A DNA stretch of 64,000 bases from Tetrahymena thermophila SB210 (lineage: Eukaryota; Ciliophora; Oligohymenophorea; Hymenostomatida; Tetrahymenidae), in contig NW_002476425.1 in the NCBI RefSeq assembly GCF_000189635.1, forward strand, positions 124,001 to 188,000, written 5' to 3'. This document shows, piece after piece, positions 1 to 12,000 of this stretch (its first letter is position 1; each line of letters starts with the position of its first letter). Position numbers and translations under genes: made by a program. Below the pieces are notes generated by a model. The model was not told the DNA's origin. It did not search any database and saw only the letters and a program-made list of their open reading frames with translations.

Positions 1-350
1 AAAGTTTTGCTTTTTTTTAAATTTTAGAATTTTTAAAATAAATAAAATTAAAAACAGCGTATTTCAGAAGATAGTCTAAACAAAAACGATAATCAAAAAA
101 AAATTCAGTGTTTAACATATTAATAAAAATATCATGTTAAATATAAAATAAATAAATAAATAAATAAATAAATATGAATATACTGTAAACTCTCTATAAT
201 AAGACCCCCCCCTCCTCGCAAATTTAGAAAAAATAGGGCTCTTTGACTTTAAAAATATGAATCATAACTAAATTATTTTTTATTTAATTTAATAATATTG
301 ACTACATACTTAAAATATATTCAATCATACAATAAAATTAATTTAATCTT
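1..350. other. AT-rich intergenic sequence
   Basis: No open frame of interest is visible. It holds an (AAAT)n microsatellite near 146-174 and a short C-run near 205. It lies downstream of the minus-strand PPAT-HD gene and so should contain its 3' untranslated region. Confidence 0.5.
146..174. repeat. (AAAT)n microsatellite
   Basis: About seven tandem copies of a four-base AAAT unit in intergenic DNA. Confidence 0.85.
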
Positions 351-2472
351 TCAAAGTTTTTATAAATTTTATATTTCTCTTTTTATATTAGATTTGGCTT
401 ATTCAGCATATCTTTGTTGACATTATTCAGTTTTAAATAAGTTTTGATTGAGAAACTTTTCTAAAATTTAAATTCTTCCATTTTTAATTTATTCATTTGA
501 ATAGTGTGAATATTCCCTAATGATATCCTAGCTATACTTGTCATATACATCTGGTGATAAACCTAAAATGCATAAATCTAAATCTAAGAATTATTCTAAA
601 TCTTATTTAAAGCTTTATTCTTTAAGTATTTAATCTGGAATTTGATCCTTTAAAAATATAAAAGAATAAATATGTTAAATAAAATCAATATTAACTTTAA
701 CTTACACTTAAATGTTTTTCAGTTTAAAGAATATATGCTTCGATTATTTCAGAATTTCCAACTAAAATATTATTCTATTTTAATTCTCTGTCGAACAACA
801 TGTAATATTGAGCACTTCTCTAATTATATTAGAATAAATAAATACTTTTTAAAGAAATTTCATACACGTAATTTGACATTAAATGAATTATAAAAATATC
901 TTTAGTAATTAATTACCTTTTCATTATCATGAGCTTTAGGATTATAGATAACATCGTGAAACCATATTGCAAGCTGTACATTAGCACTGTGGTGAAACTA
1001 TTAAAATATTATTTTATTAATTCAAATTGACTAATAAATCAAAGAATATAACAACTTTTATCTGTTCTGAAAGCTGAAGCATGCAATAAATATGAGAAAG
1101 CGTGTGATAATATCTATAATTTTCACTATATTTGAGTTTAATGCAGTCAAACCATTTATTTAACACTTCTTTTTGGGAATCATAATCAACAAAAATGCTT
1201 CTCCACTTTTAATATAAGTACCCAAATTGTTCAGGTGTTAGAGCATTTTTTTCAAGCAAGTAATTTCTAACTGTAGTTGAGCTTGCTTTTTCTGAAAAAT
1301 CGTTCCCACACTAAGATTTATTTTAGCTAATAATATCTACTATGTACAAAGGTAATTCAGAAAGACCATTTTCTTTTCTAAATTTATTTATTCCAATTGA
1401 ACTTTACAAAGTTTCGTGACTGATAACAACTCCATCAAATTCTTTGTCTCTTAAAGGGCCCATAGGTTCCATTAATTCAAATATATAGAACTTAGTTTAG
1501 GGAGCAAAAAGTTGCTAAAACTAAATAATTCTGTGTCTTCTGTAATCAAATGATTACAATAATTCTTTATTCTTTTTATTTTTTAATAATTCAAGTCCTG
1601 TTAAACCTAAAACAATATCAGTATCTAATGGAATGGCAAGAAGGAGAGCAGCACTTAGCATAATTTTATGTCCATTATGCAGATGATCAAATGTTCCACC
1701 TAATATTACTCTTCTCAGGCTTTAAATTGAAACACCTTAATATTTTCCTTGCTTTTTTCCGTTAACTATTTCTACTTATTCAAAGACATCTTCTTTTAAA
1801 TATCTGTTTATTTCTTAAAGAACTTCTGAGTCTTCATGATTGAATTTTATTACAACTTATTTTTGGTCTTCTTTTAGATTGAAAAATTCTCCAACAAACT
1901 TCACCTTAATATTAAAGTTGATATATTCTATCAATTATTTCTATAAACATGTAAAAAATAGAAAAATAATTTTACTAAGAAACACAAAATCTGTTAAAAA
2001 TAATTTTTTAAATGAAAAAATTACATTAAAAAACTTGTTTAAATAATAAAACTTTTAATAAAATATTAAAATTTAAATATCTCTATCAAATATAATTATT
2101 ACTTCATATTCAATTAAATGTAATTTTGATTCATAATTTAAAATATTTGGAAGTGTAATGGTTGCCTCAAACATGGGATCATTTCTTTTAATGTAGTTTA
2201 TCTATTTTAAAAATAAATAAATAAAATATTAATTTTATCAATCTGGAAACAAGGATAATATTCGATAATCCATTTTTATTTACATAATTGTAAAATATTA
2301 ATAAATAGCTAATAATTGTGTCATAGTTTTTATTAATCGCATCTCCTTGAATTTCTACTATGAGCTGGTATTGTGTCTCTTATAACGCTTTGTGTAAGAA
2401 GTATAAATTATGTTCTAAAGTATTTTAAAAGCTTAAAAAAAGAATATTCAAAGATTCACTAAATTGACTCAT
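351..2472 (-). CDS. Phosphopantetheine adenylyltransferase fused to a COG4339-type HD-domain phosphohydrolase
   Basis: The N-terminal catalytic half is a eukaryotic-type PPAT, which makes dephospho-CoA from 4'-phosphopantetheine and ATP. Its nucleotidyltransferase motif VILGGTFDHLHNGHK is encoded near 1640-1715. The downstream EPMGPLRDKEFDGVVIS and NKFRKENGLSELPLYIVDI segments match the PPAT half of animal CoA synthase. Instead of a dephospho-CoA kinase, the protein continues into a predicted metal-dependent HD hydrolase: YYHTLSHIYCML, then IWFHDVIYN with the HD pair, then LDLDLCILG and a C-terminal EAK-like helix. The start is the ATG at 2472 (MSQFSESLN) and the stop is TGA at 351-353. Introns are inferred near 2215-2290, 1880-2050, 1000-1050 and 640-905. 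Domain calls are by recognised motifs. The role of the HD part is unknown. Confidence 0.82.
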
Positions 2473-3165
2473 TATTTTAATAACGTAAACAAATTATTTA
2501 TGTTGAATATATTTTGATTTATTAATAATTATTTATGGTAAAGTATCTAATTTGATTTTATTATATCTTTAATTATCAATAAAAGCATTACATTTTAAAT
2601 AAGCAAGATATTATACTATTTTTATCAAAAACTACGTATTTTTAATGTAATTTTAAAGAAATTTATAACATAATTATTTATTATAAAACAGCCATTCTCG
2701 TCTCCAATGTATTTTTTAATATTTTTAATATTCTATTATTTTTTCAAAAACTTTTCACAAGTAAAATCAATTTTTGAATTTTTATTATTTTTCGAAGAAA
2801 CACATTTAATTTTGAAAATAGTTAAAGAAATTAAAAATCATTTAATAGAATGAATTTAAAAAGAGGAGATAAAAAAGAAATGAATTATTTATGACAAAAC
2901 TTGAAACATAAAAATAAAAATATATTTTGGAAACAAATAGAGAAATGAACTGATTGAATAAATGAATGATGAGTTTTTTAACTAATTCAAGAAAAAGCTT
3001 TTGAATTTTATTATCTATTTATGATATTTTGTTAAACAAACATTATAAATGTGTTTATTTATGATATGAAATCATATATTTATTATTTAATAATTTATTA
3101 TATTTATAGAGGACATTTTATTAATTCTTTCTAATATTATCACTCTTTCAATCAATTGTTTTTTC
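2473..3165. other. Intergenic, AT-rich
   Basis: Spacer between two minus-strand genes. It should hold the promoter of the PPAT-HD gene and the 3' end of the NPC1-like transcript. No coding signal was seen. Confidence 0.5.
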
Positions 3166-6100
3166 TCATCTGTTACTACGCTTAGTTATTGTTATATTGT
3201 CTGAAAGTTACTTTTTAGTAGGTCCATTGACTACTTCTGTTGTTTCAAATACTTCTTCTTCTTCCTAAGAACCTTCACTAATATCTGACTTATGGATGAA
3301 GGATTCAGAAGTTCTACCTTTGGTAACAGGACCAATATAGTAAAGAACAGTTGGTAAGAACATAAGACCTTAGAAAACACCTAAGAAGATAATTGCCATA
3401 TACATTCTGAAATAGTAAATTCTAAACATTTCACTGCTTGCAAAGCCTAAAACGATGACACCAATGAATTTAGTACTTGCAATACCAACCAAAATATTTG
3501 AACCCATCTACTTTACAGCGTTAATTACCTTTTGTTCTCTATTACCAGGAGTATTCATGTATGAAATAACCAAGTGGACACAGAATTCGACACCTAAACC
3601 AACACTTGTGATAAGATTGACAACACTAACTGCATTAATTTCAATCTAGAAGCCACTGATAGTAGAATTTAAAACCCAAACGATCTATTAATTTTTTTTA
3701 TAAGAAATTCTTAGTAAATTCAAATTAAACTATAAGTTATAAATATTTTACACCGATTAAGTTGAATGTAATGAAGAAGACGTTTAAGGCAACAATGAGA
3801 GCAGACATTCCATTCTTAAGTAAGTTGATAGCTAAATAAACTGCTCCAACAGCCAATAAGAGATTTTAGATAGCAATAGCTCTAATTTAGGTGTATTAAT
3901 CGTAATAAGCGTAGATCAAAGAATATGCAAAGGCCTTTTTATCGCCAGTGAATTCACTAGCGTTATCAACAGCTTGTCTTGTCTATTCGAAGGTATCAAT
4001 GAAATCTTTGCTGGTTATAACTATAAAAAAATAAATTTAATATTTATCAAATAATTTGGTTTGTGTTTATTTATTTACCTGGTCTATGTTAGAATCTAAG
4101 ACGAGAAGTTTTAATAGTACCATCTGGATTGAAGATAATATCTTTATTGAATTATTCACCACAAATACCATACTTTTGACAGCAAACAGAGCTAATCTTA
4201 ACATTCATGAATTTTTGAACTTAAACTTCGAAAGGATATTAATCAATGTCTCTTGTGTTACAGTCTATAGCCCACATTTATTTGGGATTAGCAAATTAAT
4301 TGAAAGTAGCAATCCAAGAATAGACAGGAGGTTACACAGTAGCGTTCAACAAAGATAAAGCATTTGATATTTTGTTAATATATGTAACGTCATTGTTGTC
4401 TCTGTAATCTATAGAATAAATAATTTAATTAGTAAGATTGAATTTAATTTAACAAAAATAGTGTATTACTAACATTTTCTAAGACCAAATAAGCCAAAGG
4501 TCCAATTTCAATATATTTATTATAAGAATCGAAGTAGTTATTCAAATCAGATCCAGTGATCAAAGAAACTTATTGGTTCAAACCGATATTTAAGTTAAGT
4601 AAACCAATTACAGAGATAATAACCAAACCTATGAAGATGAGGAAGTTGAACATATGGAAAATTTTATTTCTTAATACAGGAATATAGAATTTAGAGATAC
4701 ACTTCTTAACTAAGTCTTCTCTGGGTTCAGATGGTTCAGCTTTTTTTGTAGGAAAAAAGTTAAGTCAATCATAAAAAAACAAGATGAATAAAATATACTT
4801 CTGATGCAAACGAAAACATCACAGATACCCTTCAATTTACGTTCTTCATCCCAAGCAAGAATAGCTACAAAAGCAGTAATTTGGAAAATGTAATCGAAGA
4901 AAACAGCAATAGCAGCTTGGATACAGAAAGTTGTAAGTGCAGGAATGTTAGTGAAAGTACCTACCATGAATGCAAGAATTTCAGAAACAGCAGCTGCAGT
5001 AATAGAAGGACCAACTTCAGTCATACCTCCTTTAATTTTCTCTAACAAATTTTCACCGTGACAACCTTTAACAGCAGTACTAATAATGAACATATTATCA
5101 ACACCAATAGCTAAAATGAGGAAAGGAATAACTTCACCCTATTATTTAATTCAAAATTTTTAATATTTGAAAATGAAATAAATCAAAATAAATATATAAA
5201 GAAATGAAAATAAAATTGGTTGAAATAAAAAGGTTTTGTTACAGAAATCATAGTCATGCCAACTCCGATAAAAGCCATGAAACCCATAGAGCACACAATA
5301 GAAAAGATGACAATAAAGATACCTGCTAAACCAATCAAGAAACCTGAGTGAGTTTTAGAAGGGAAAGAACCTATAGCAAGAGAAATATAGATAAACATAA
5401 GAGAGTAAGAAAGAGCGACGACCCAAATATTTTGACTTGTTTCTTCAACAAGTTCATCAGGAATACTTCTTTCAGCCATAAATTAGACATCCAAATCAGG
5501 CCAGCTGTTGACGTTTTTGTAATCAACTTCAATAGGTTCGTCTAGATATTGAGAAAAGTCTAAAGTTTTGTTTCTGAATTAGAAAATAGTGTCTTCAAAG
5601 ATATCTTTTTCCCAAGTTTCAGCAATTTGTTGTGTAAATGGGTCCTTATTTAAGAGATAAGTTACAACCAAAGCTTAGGATTGAATCCAACAATGTTAAC
5701 AAGGGAGATCATCATGAGGATATTATTCACAGCTTGAACCACCAATGACTGCTTGTTCTATATTAAAAAAAATAAATTAGAGGATTTTAATGATTGTGAA
5801 TAAGATAGATCATTATTAATATATTAGAAAAATTAATGCTCTTAAAAAACCACATAAAATATTTTTAAATTTAATTCACACTTAGATTTTTTAAGTCTTT
5901 AATCTTAAATAAAAAATTCAAAACTAAAAAAATTATTAGTTTGAACAATAAAAATCTTTTTGTTAAAATAAATAAATTTAAAGTAGCATGAAAATAATGT
6001 TTATTTTATGAATTTTATAAGGCTTTTATCAACTATCTTTAATAATTATTTTATCTTAAATATGCTTTGTGAAAGATTTAAAGTAATTTATTTATTTAGA

Positions 6101-7816
6101 ATTATTACGGTTCTATTTGCATAAATAACCTATTTAATTAATTAATGACGTAAGTTACTGTCATATATCTTTAAATGAATGTATGTTTTATTTTTTTGTC
6201 AAAATAAATAAAAGAATTATTCAATCTTCATTCAAATTATTCATACCTATTAAAAACTGTCTGTAACTTTATTTCCATATAAATAATCTTAATTTTGGTA
6301 TTTAAAATGCAATAATTTTATTGTTCTTATGCATACTTGATTCCAAAATATATTTTTTATCAAGCGCAACAGTAATAGAGTAGCAACGGATTATAAATTA
6401 TCTCTTTATGTTTATTTATTATTTTTATGTTTCCTTACTCAAATTTATTTATTTACTGTTATTATCATAATTTTAGCAATTCTTACAAAAGTTATCTATG
6501 GCTATGCCATCATTTTTCCTATTTTAATTTCATCCTCTATTCAGCAGTTTTATGAAATCATAATCAGATAAGAGTAGATATTAAAATTTACATTCGTATT
6601 ATTTAAATTTACTAAATCAGAAGGTAATCTAATAGAAAAATATATGCGTGTTTCTATCTATTTATTTATCTTTCTGAAATTTAGATATATTTTAAAATAA
6701 TTGAAAAACATTTACTAAAATTAGTTTTTTGATTGATAAAGCTTGCTTTTCTTTGAAATAAATTAAGTAGATAGTTGATTAATTTCTATTATGTATGTAT
6801 TTACATTTTAAATAAATGTAAATTTATTGATTGATTATATTTAAAGTTATATTTTTATGAAATGTTTATTTATTTATTAAATCATTTTAAAATAGCTTAA
6901 ATTTTTGTTTTGAAATATTAAATGATGCAGTTGCCTCTTCTAAGGAAGTGTAAAAATAATAAAATTTATGAGTGGATATATATTATAATGAGTATATTTT
7001 ATAGTATTTTAAATGCTACTTACGGATGATAGGAATACCATTTGAGTCAGTACAAGGAATCAAAGTAGTTTTGGTGTTAGAATCTATACAGAGGGCATCG
7101 TATTGAAGAGCCTTTCTGGGGTCCATTCTTTGGTCTCTAGGTACACTCAATTAAGCAGCTCTTTCATTTAAAAGGGTAATATTCATTTTCCAATAATCCA
7201 TTGGGGAAGTGATAAGACAACCTTTGTTTGAGACTGGTTTGTAGCATAAGTTATCAACAGTAACATCTTGTCCTTCTTTTTTGAAGGATCTGGTATTAAT
7301 AACCTTTTCTAGGTAGTATAACCATTTAAGGGTATCCAATTAAAAGAGATTAGGAAGTGGGGCTGTTGAATTACTGTCAGTTGTATTTGTATCTGTTGAA
7401 TTATTGTCGTCATCGCTTTCTGCTAAAAATCTTGGAGCAAAGGTGCTATTTGAAGCATTCACAAATTCCTTTTTTTAAGTTAAAAAGAGAGGGTCTTTTT
7501 GCTTTTCAGCACATTCATTTTATTTGAGAAGACGGTTGGAGCTTTAAGTTCCTCCTGGTTACTAAAAATTAGATCCAGCAGACATAATAATTTGGTTAAT
7601 TCTAAAAAACTGCCCAAAGTTGTCATTGAAATATTTTTATTCTGAGTAGGTTCTGCCTGCATTAGGAGCCCAAAGATTCTAAGGATCTGTCTCCATTTTA
7701 AGATTCAACATACCTAAAGCAAAAACACCTGTAATTAAGATGCAAAATCCGATGGCAATACACTTGTTACGTGTGCATTTTTCAGCCAATTTACCAAAGA
7801 CTTAACCAAATCCCAT
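3166..7816 (-). CDS. NPC1/Patched-family (RND-type) sterol-sensing-domain membrane protein
   Basis: A multi-exon minus-strand gene from ATG 7816 (MGFGQVFGKLAEKC) to TGA 3166. After a first transmembrane helix comes an NPC1-like luminal domain (TDPQNLWAPNAGRTYSEQ, FGQFFRINQI). Then follows a sterol-sensing multi-helix block (NIWVVALSYSLMFIYISLA and AIGVDNMFIISTAVKG). A second luminal domain carries LNLNIGLNQQVSL and GPLAYLVLEN, and a second helix block carries TSVGLGVEFCVHLVISY. These match the Niemann-Pick C1 order, so it probably moves or senses sterols or lipids in endosomal or plasma membrane. The N-terminal Cys-rich sterol-binding domain of classical NPC1 is not seen. The first intron (about 5764-7023) is unusually long, while the others are short. 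It ends in an acidic, polar cytosolic tail. Confidence 0.88.
5764..7023 (-). other. Long intron of the NPC1-like gene
   Basis: The donor reads C|GTAAGT at 7023 and the acceptor is TATAG near 5764. The flanking exons join NGIPII to EQAVIGGSS, matching NPC1 spacing. No TGA-limited gene was recognised inside this roughly 1.26 kb of AT-rich DNA. Confidence 0.65.
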
Positions 7817-9915
7817 ATTAAATCTATTTGAAAAGTAAAAATATTTTTAAAATTGAACATTTAAATTGCTTATTGAGCAAATAGTATGAATTAGAATCAA
7901 AATAGTATTTAACAATTCTCAAAGCAATGTTAAAATATTAAAGAAGCAGGTTTAAATTGATCATCTACTAACAAAAAAGGGCTTCAATAATTTTTTATTT
8001 TCTAAAAATATGTTGAGAGTGTAACCAAGTACAATAAAGAAACTTTAAATAGCTAATTACATGTTTACTATGTTTGTTTGTATGTAATGAATGTATGTTT
8101 GTTTGTTTGTATGATTATTTGTCTTTCTTTCTTCTTGCTTGATTTAATATGATATCTTCTTTCTAATATTATTTATGATTCTTTCTTTATTTTTTTATTA
8201 AATTATTCAATTAAGCACTCTCTTTATTAAAATAAGCAGTCTATTCAATTAATTGTTCTAATTTCTCTTAAATTCATTCATTTATTTAAGTCAATACTTC
8301 ATATTCATTGATTGATAATATATGTTTGTTTGTTTATTTATTTACTTATTTTCCTATTTCTTATTGCCTTATTTTTGTTTCTTATGGTGTGAGTGCTTGA
8401 TATTTTTCATCAATAAGATGCAATTTATACAATGAATTAAAACGAAATACAAAGATAAATGACATACATTAATACACTGATTATAAATTGAAAGTATGTA
8501 AAAAATAAATGAAAATTAAATTAATATTAAAATTCGACTTGAATGAATTAGTAATAGAGGAAGCTAACAAAAGAGTCCAAAAGATTGTGATGAATTGAAT
8601 TTAATATTATATTGCTCCTCAAAAAAATACTTCCCAAATAATTAATAATATTATATAAATTTGTATGAAATCTAACTTCATTCACTTTTTTAAAGAATTA
8701 CTCTATATCTACAAATTTATTTTCATTCAAAGATAAGCTAATTCTTTAAATAAATTAAATTATTACTATTTATCCTCTCTCTTAATTCCCTTTATAACAA
8801 ATATTGCCTGCCAACTCTCAAATCTATAACTAACATTCTTTTACTCATTTACTAATTTTCAAACTATTTATCTGGTCTTCTCTTTTTCTTTTATATTTTT
8901 AAACCTCTCTCTCCTTAAAGCTTTTCTTCTTTCATTCATAATTATGACATTATCTTATTTTTATTGTTTTTATTCTTGATTAATATTCAAGCAAATATTG
9001 CCTAACATCCCTCACTCTCACCATTCATTTATTTTACCACAGGTTCACCATTTTATGATTTTATCATCGATTTTTCTATTTAATCCAAAGAAAGAACAGG
9101 TTTGCTTATATTTTGCTCAAATTAAACACATATCTTAGGTAGTAATGTTGGATGTTAGTTGATTCAAATAAACAAAGACTATCAGATAAAGTGCTTACAA
9201 TTTAGAATTACATTGAGTTTCACCACAATTTTTTTAAATTACAGAAAGTCAATAACAAATATCTATTGATATTTAAGCCAGCCACTTACTCTTAAATAAT
9301 AAATTAATAATATTATTTATTTCAGATTATACATTAGGCAATCCTTCCTCCATTTTTTTAATTTTTAGATTATATTAAAACTATTCTAAACTCAAAATAA
9401 ATATTTTCAATAATATTTTATAAATTCTAAATAATAATAAAACAGTAAAATTAAAACATAAATTCTAAATTTTATTTATTTAAGTAATACTTAGGCTATT
9501 GAAAAAAATAAATTTAATTGTTTTTAGTACTTTTTAAAAGAAAAATGACATTATTTTGAGATAATTTTTATTAAAATTGGATACTATTTTTTAATTTCTA
9601 TTTAAAAATGATTATTTCAGAAAAATAAATAAAAGTTTATATTTTAAAGAAGTCACAATATTTTTTATTTGATTTAAATTCCTCTATTATTCTTTATGCA
9701 TTTTTCAAAAGGTTACAATTAATAACATCCTAAAATACTTGTAATTTTCTAATTTAAAACAAAACAAAAAAAATAAAATAAAAATTTTCCTATCTTTAAA
9801 TTTAAAAATAGCTTCTTTAATTATATAGCATATATTTTTTTCTATTTAATTTTTGATTAATTTTTAATAAAATATAATTCTACTTTTATCAACAAACAAC
9901 AATTTTTTTTTGATT
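7817..9915. other. Long intergenic region with simple repeats
   Basis: About 2.1 kb with TTTG-type tracts near 8090-8115 and 8320-8345 and C/T-rich stretches near 8800-9000. No upstream exon of the NPC1-like gene was found here, although one could be missed by eye. Confidence 0.45.
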
Positions 9916-10110
9916 TCAATCCTTACTAAATTTTAATACTTATTTTATTGATTTTTCTTTATTTTTTGGTATTTAAAAAGAGTTATTAAAGTGGGAAATT
10001 TCTTTGATATAAGTTTGATGTACATTGGTGATTATAGATTTTTCATTATTACTTGCATTAAATTGTGGGTTTCTTGCTTAAAAATATCCATAAATTGTAA
10101 TAGCTTAGGT
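9916..10110 (-). CDS. Possible terminal exon of unknown gene
   Basis: Read on the minus strand with the ciliate code, this stretch gives about 60 codons (AITIYGYFQARNPQFNASNN onward) ending at TGA 9916-9918. It is preceded by AAATACCTAAG, a possible acceptor. It could be the last exon of the LRR gene or a chance open stretch, and no family is recognised. Confidence 0.22.
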
Positions 10111-10979
10111 ATTTTATAAATGCTATTCTATAATTAAATAATTTTACTACTCGTAATACGTTCTATAAAAATAATTTTAGAATATCAATTAATTGTATCA
10201 ATAGAAATAAGATATTTGACAAGATTAATTACTTATGTAAGAAATATTTACATTAATTATTAATTAAATGTAGATCTAAAGAATACTATTTGATATACTG
10301 TCTGTTTTCTAAGTTAAGAAGAGAATATATATTCTAAGTTAAGAAAGGTTATTTTCAATTAGGGGGAAAATAAAAATTTGCAAAATATTTAATAATTTTC
10401 AAAAGATTGGAAATTATTTGATAATTAAATAATTAATATTTTTTTTAAATAATAAGATAATTATAATTTAAAATAAAAATTTAAATTATATATTTACATT
10501 AAAAAATTATATAACAAATATTTTATAATAAAAACAAAAATAAAAATATTTAATTAATTAATCTACTTTAAAGTAAGTTAATCCAGGAATTTAATTATTA
10601 ATTTTCCACATTTGTAAGAATTAATACTTGGAAATGTGTTATAAATTATATTCTAACATTTAAATATTTATTATTTATTCATCCTTTTTTAACCACTTGT
10701 TTATCATTATTAGAAATTCATTTCTAAGACAATTAATCTTTTTGATTTAAGATATATACTTTCTACTTTCAATTATTATGATTTTTTTATTAAATTTTAA
10801 CTTTTAAATTTAATTAGAGTAAATTACTAAAAAATTAACATTGAATTAATTTTAAATTAAAAATTATATATTAAATTAATAAATTAAAAAATCATTAGCA
10901 ATAATAAAGAAAAAGGAAAAAAAATCAAACCAAAAAATTAATAAACAAATTAAAAGAGCTGTTAAGTTTTAATTTCATT

Positions 10980-12000
10980 TTTATATTTAAAAATATCTTA
11001 ATCAAAAACAAATAAACTGTTTTTACCCAAGATCAAGTGTCAAATTTGAGAGATTAGTACAATTTTATAAACGAGCATAATTTTAAGGCACCAATTGGAC
11101 TAATTATATTTCTACTTTTTAAGTATTGAAGAAAAAATAAATAACTAATTATAATTAGCTAGTTAGATAAACAATGAAGAAATAACATGAAATATAAAGA
11201 AATTAATTAATTAGTAATAAAGATATAATTTTAAAATGAAAAAATGAGTTAAATTAACAAATATATAGAAAAAAAAAAAATAGCAAACATAATAAAAAAG
11301 AAAAATAAATTTAATAAAAAGCTATCAAATGTATTAAAAGAGTTATTGTTTTAAATTTATTTTAAAATTAAAAATAAATAAACTTTTTTTACCTAAGATC
11401 AAGCTTCAAATTTGAGAGATTAGTGCAATTTGCTAAAGCAGAACCTAAGCCTTAAGTGCAAAAAAAGAAAAAGGAAAATAAATAAAACAAAATATTATCT
11501 AATAAATTAAAATAGTTTTATTAAATTCATTTTTATTTTTCAAAATATCACAATCCAAAACAAATATACTGTATTTACCTAAGATCAAGTGTCAAATCTG
11601 AGAGATTAGTACAATTTGCTAAAGCTAAACCTAAGCTTGATGCTCCAATTCCACTAATAATTACCTCTTTTTAAATATTGAAGAAAAAATATTAAATAAT
11701 AAGGAAATGAATTAATTAGTAATTAATAGCTGAAAATAAAAAACGAATAAAATTAAAGAAAGAAAAATAAACACAAGTAAAATAAACCAAAGTAAAAACT
11801 ATCAAATAAATTAAAAGAGTTATTTTGTTATAAATTTATTTTTTTTAATAGAACAATCCAAAACAAATTAACTATTTTTACTAAAGCTCAAGTGCCAAAT
11901 TTTAGAGATTAGTGTAATTTGCTAAAGCGGAGCCTAAGCCTTATGCACCTTAGTCACCAATTCTTTTTCCACTTTTTAAATATTGAAGAAAAAACTTCAT
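10980..12000 (-). repeat. Four tandem LRR exon-intron units
   Basis: Four copies of a unit holding an exon that ends in the reverse complement of AAGATCAAGTGTCAAAT. Each has similar flanking intron sequence, such as ATCCAAAACAAATA and TATTGAAGAAAAA. They are spaced about 180-370 bases apart. The shared introns show that duplication acted at the DNA level. Confidence 0.75.

Noticed and set aside
672-893. 73-codon plus-strand ORF
   Set aside because: It lies opposite an intron and flanking exon of the PPAT-HD gene and has no protein features.
8500-8600. Short plus-strand frame (ELVIEEANKRVQKIVMN then TGA)
   Set aside because: Too short, with no start or splice partner. A stop-free run of this size is expected when only TGA stops translation in AT-rich DNA.
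10300-10345. Short direct repeat TTCTAAGTTAAGAAG
   Set aside because: Two 15-16 base copies only, in AT-rich intergenic DNA, with no further structure.
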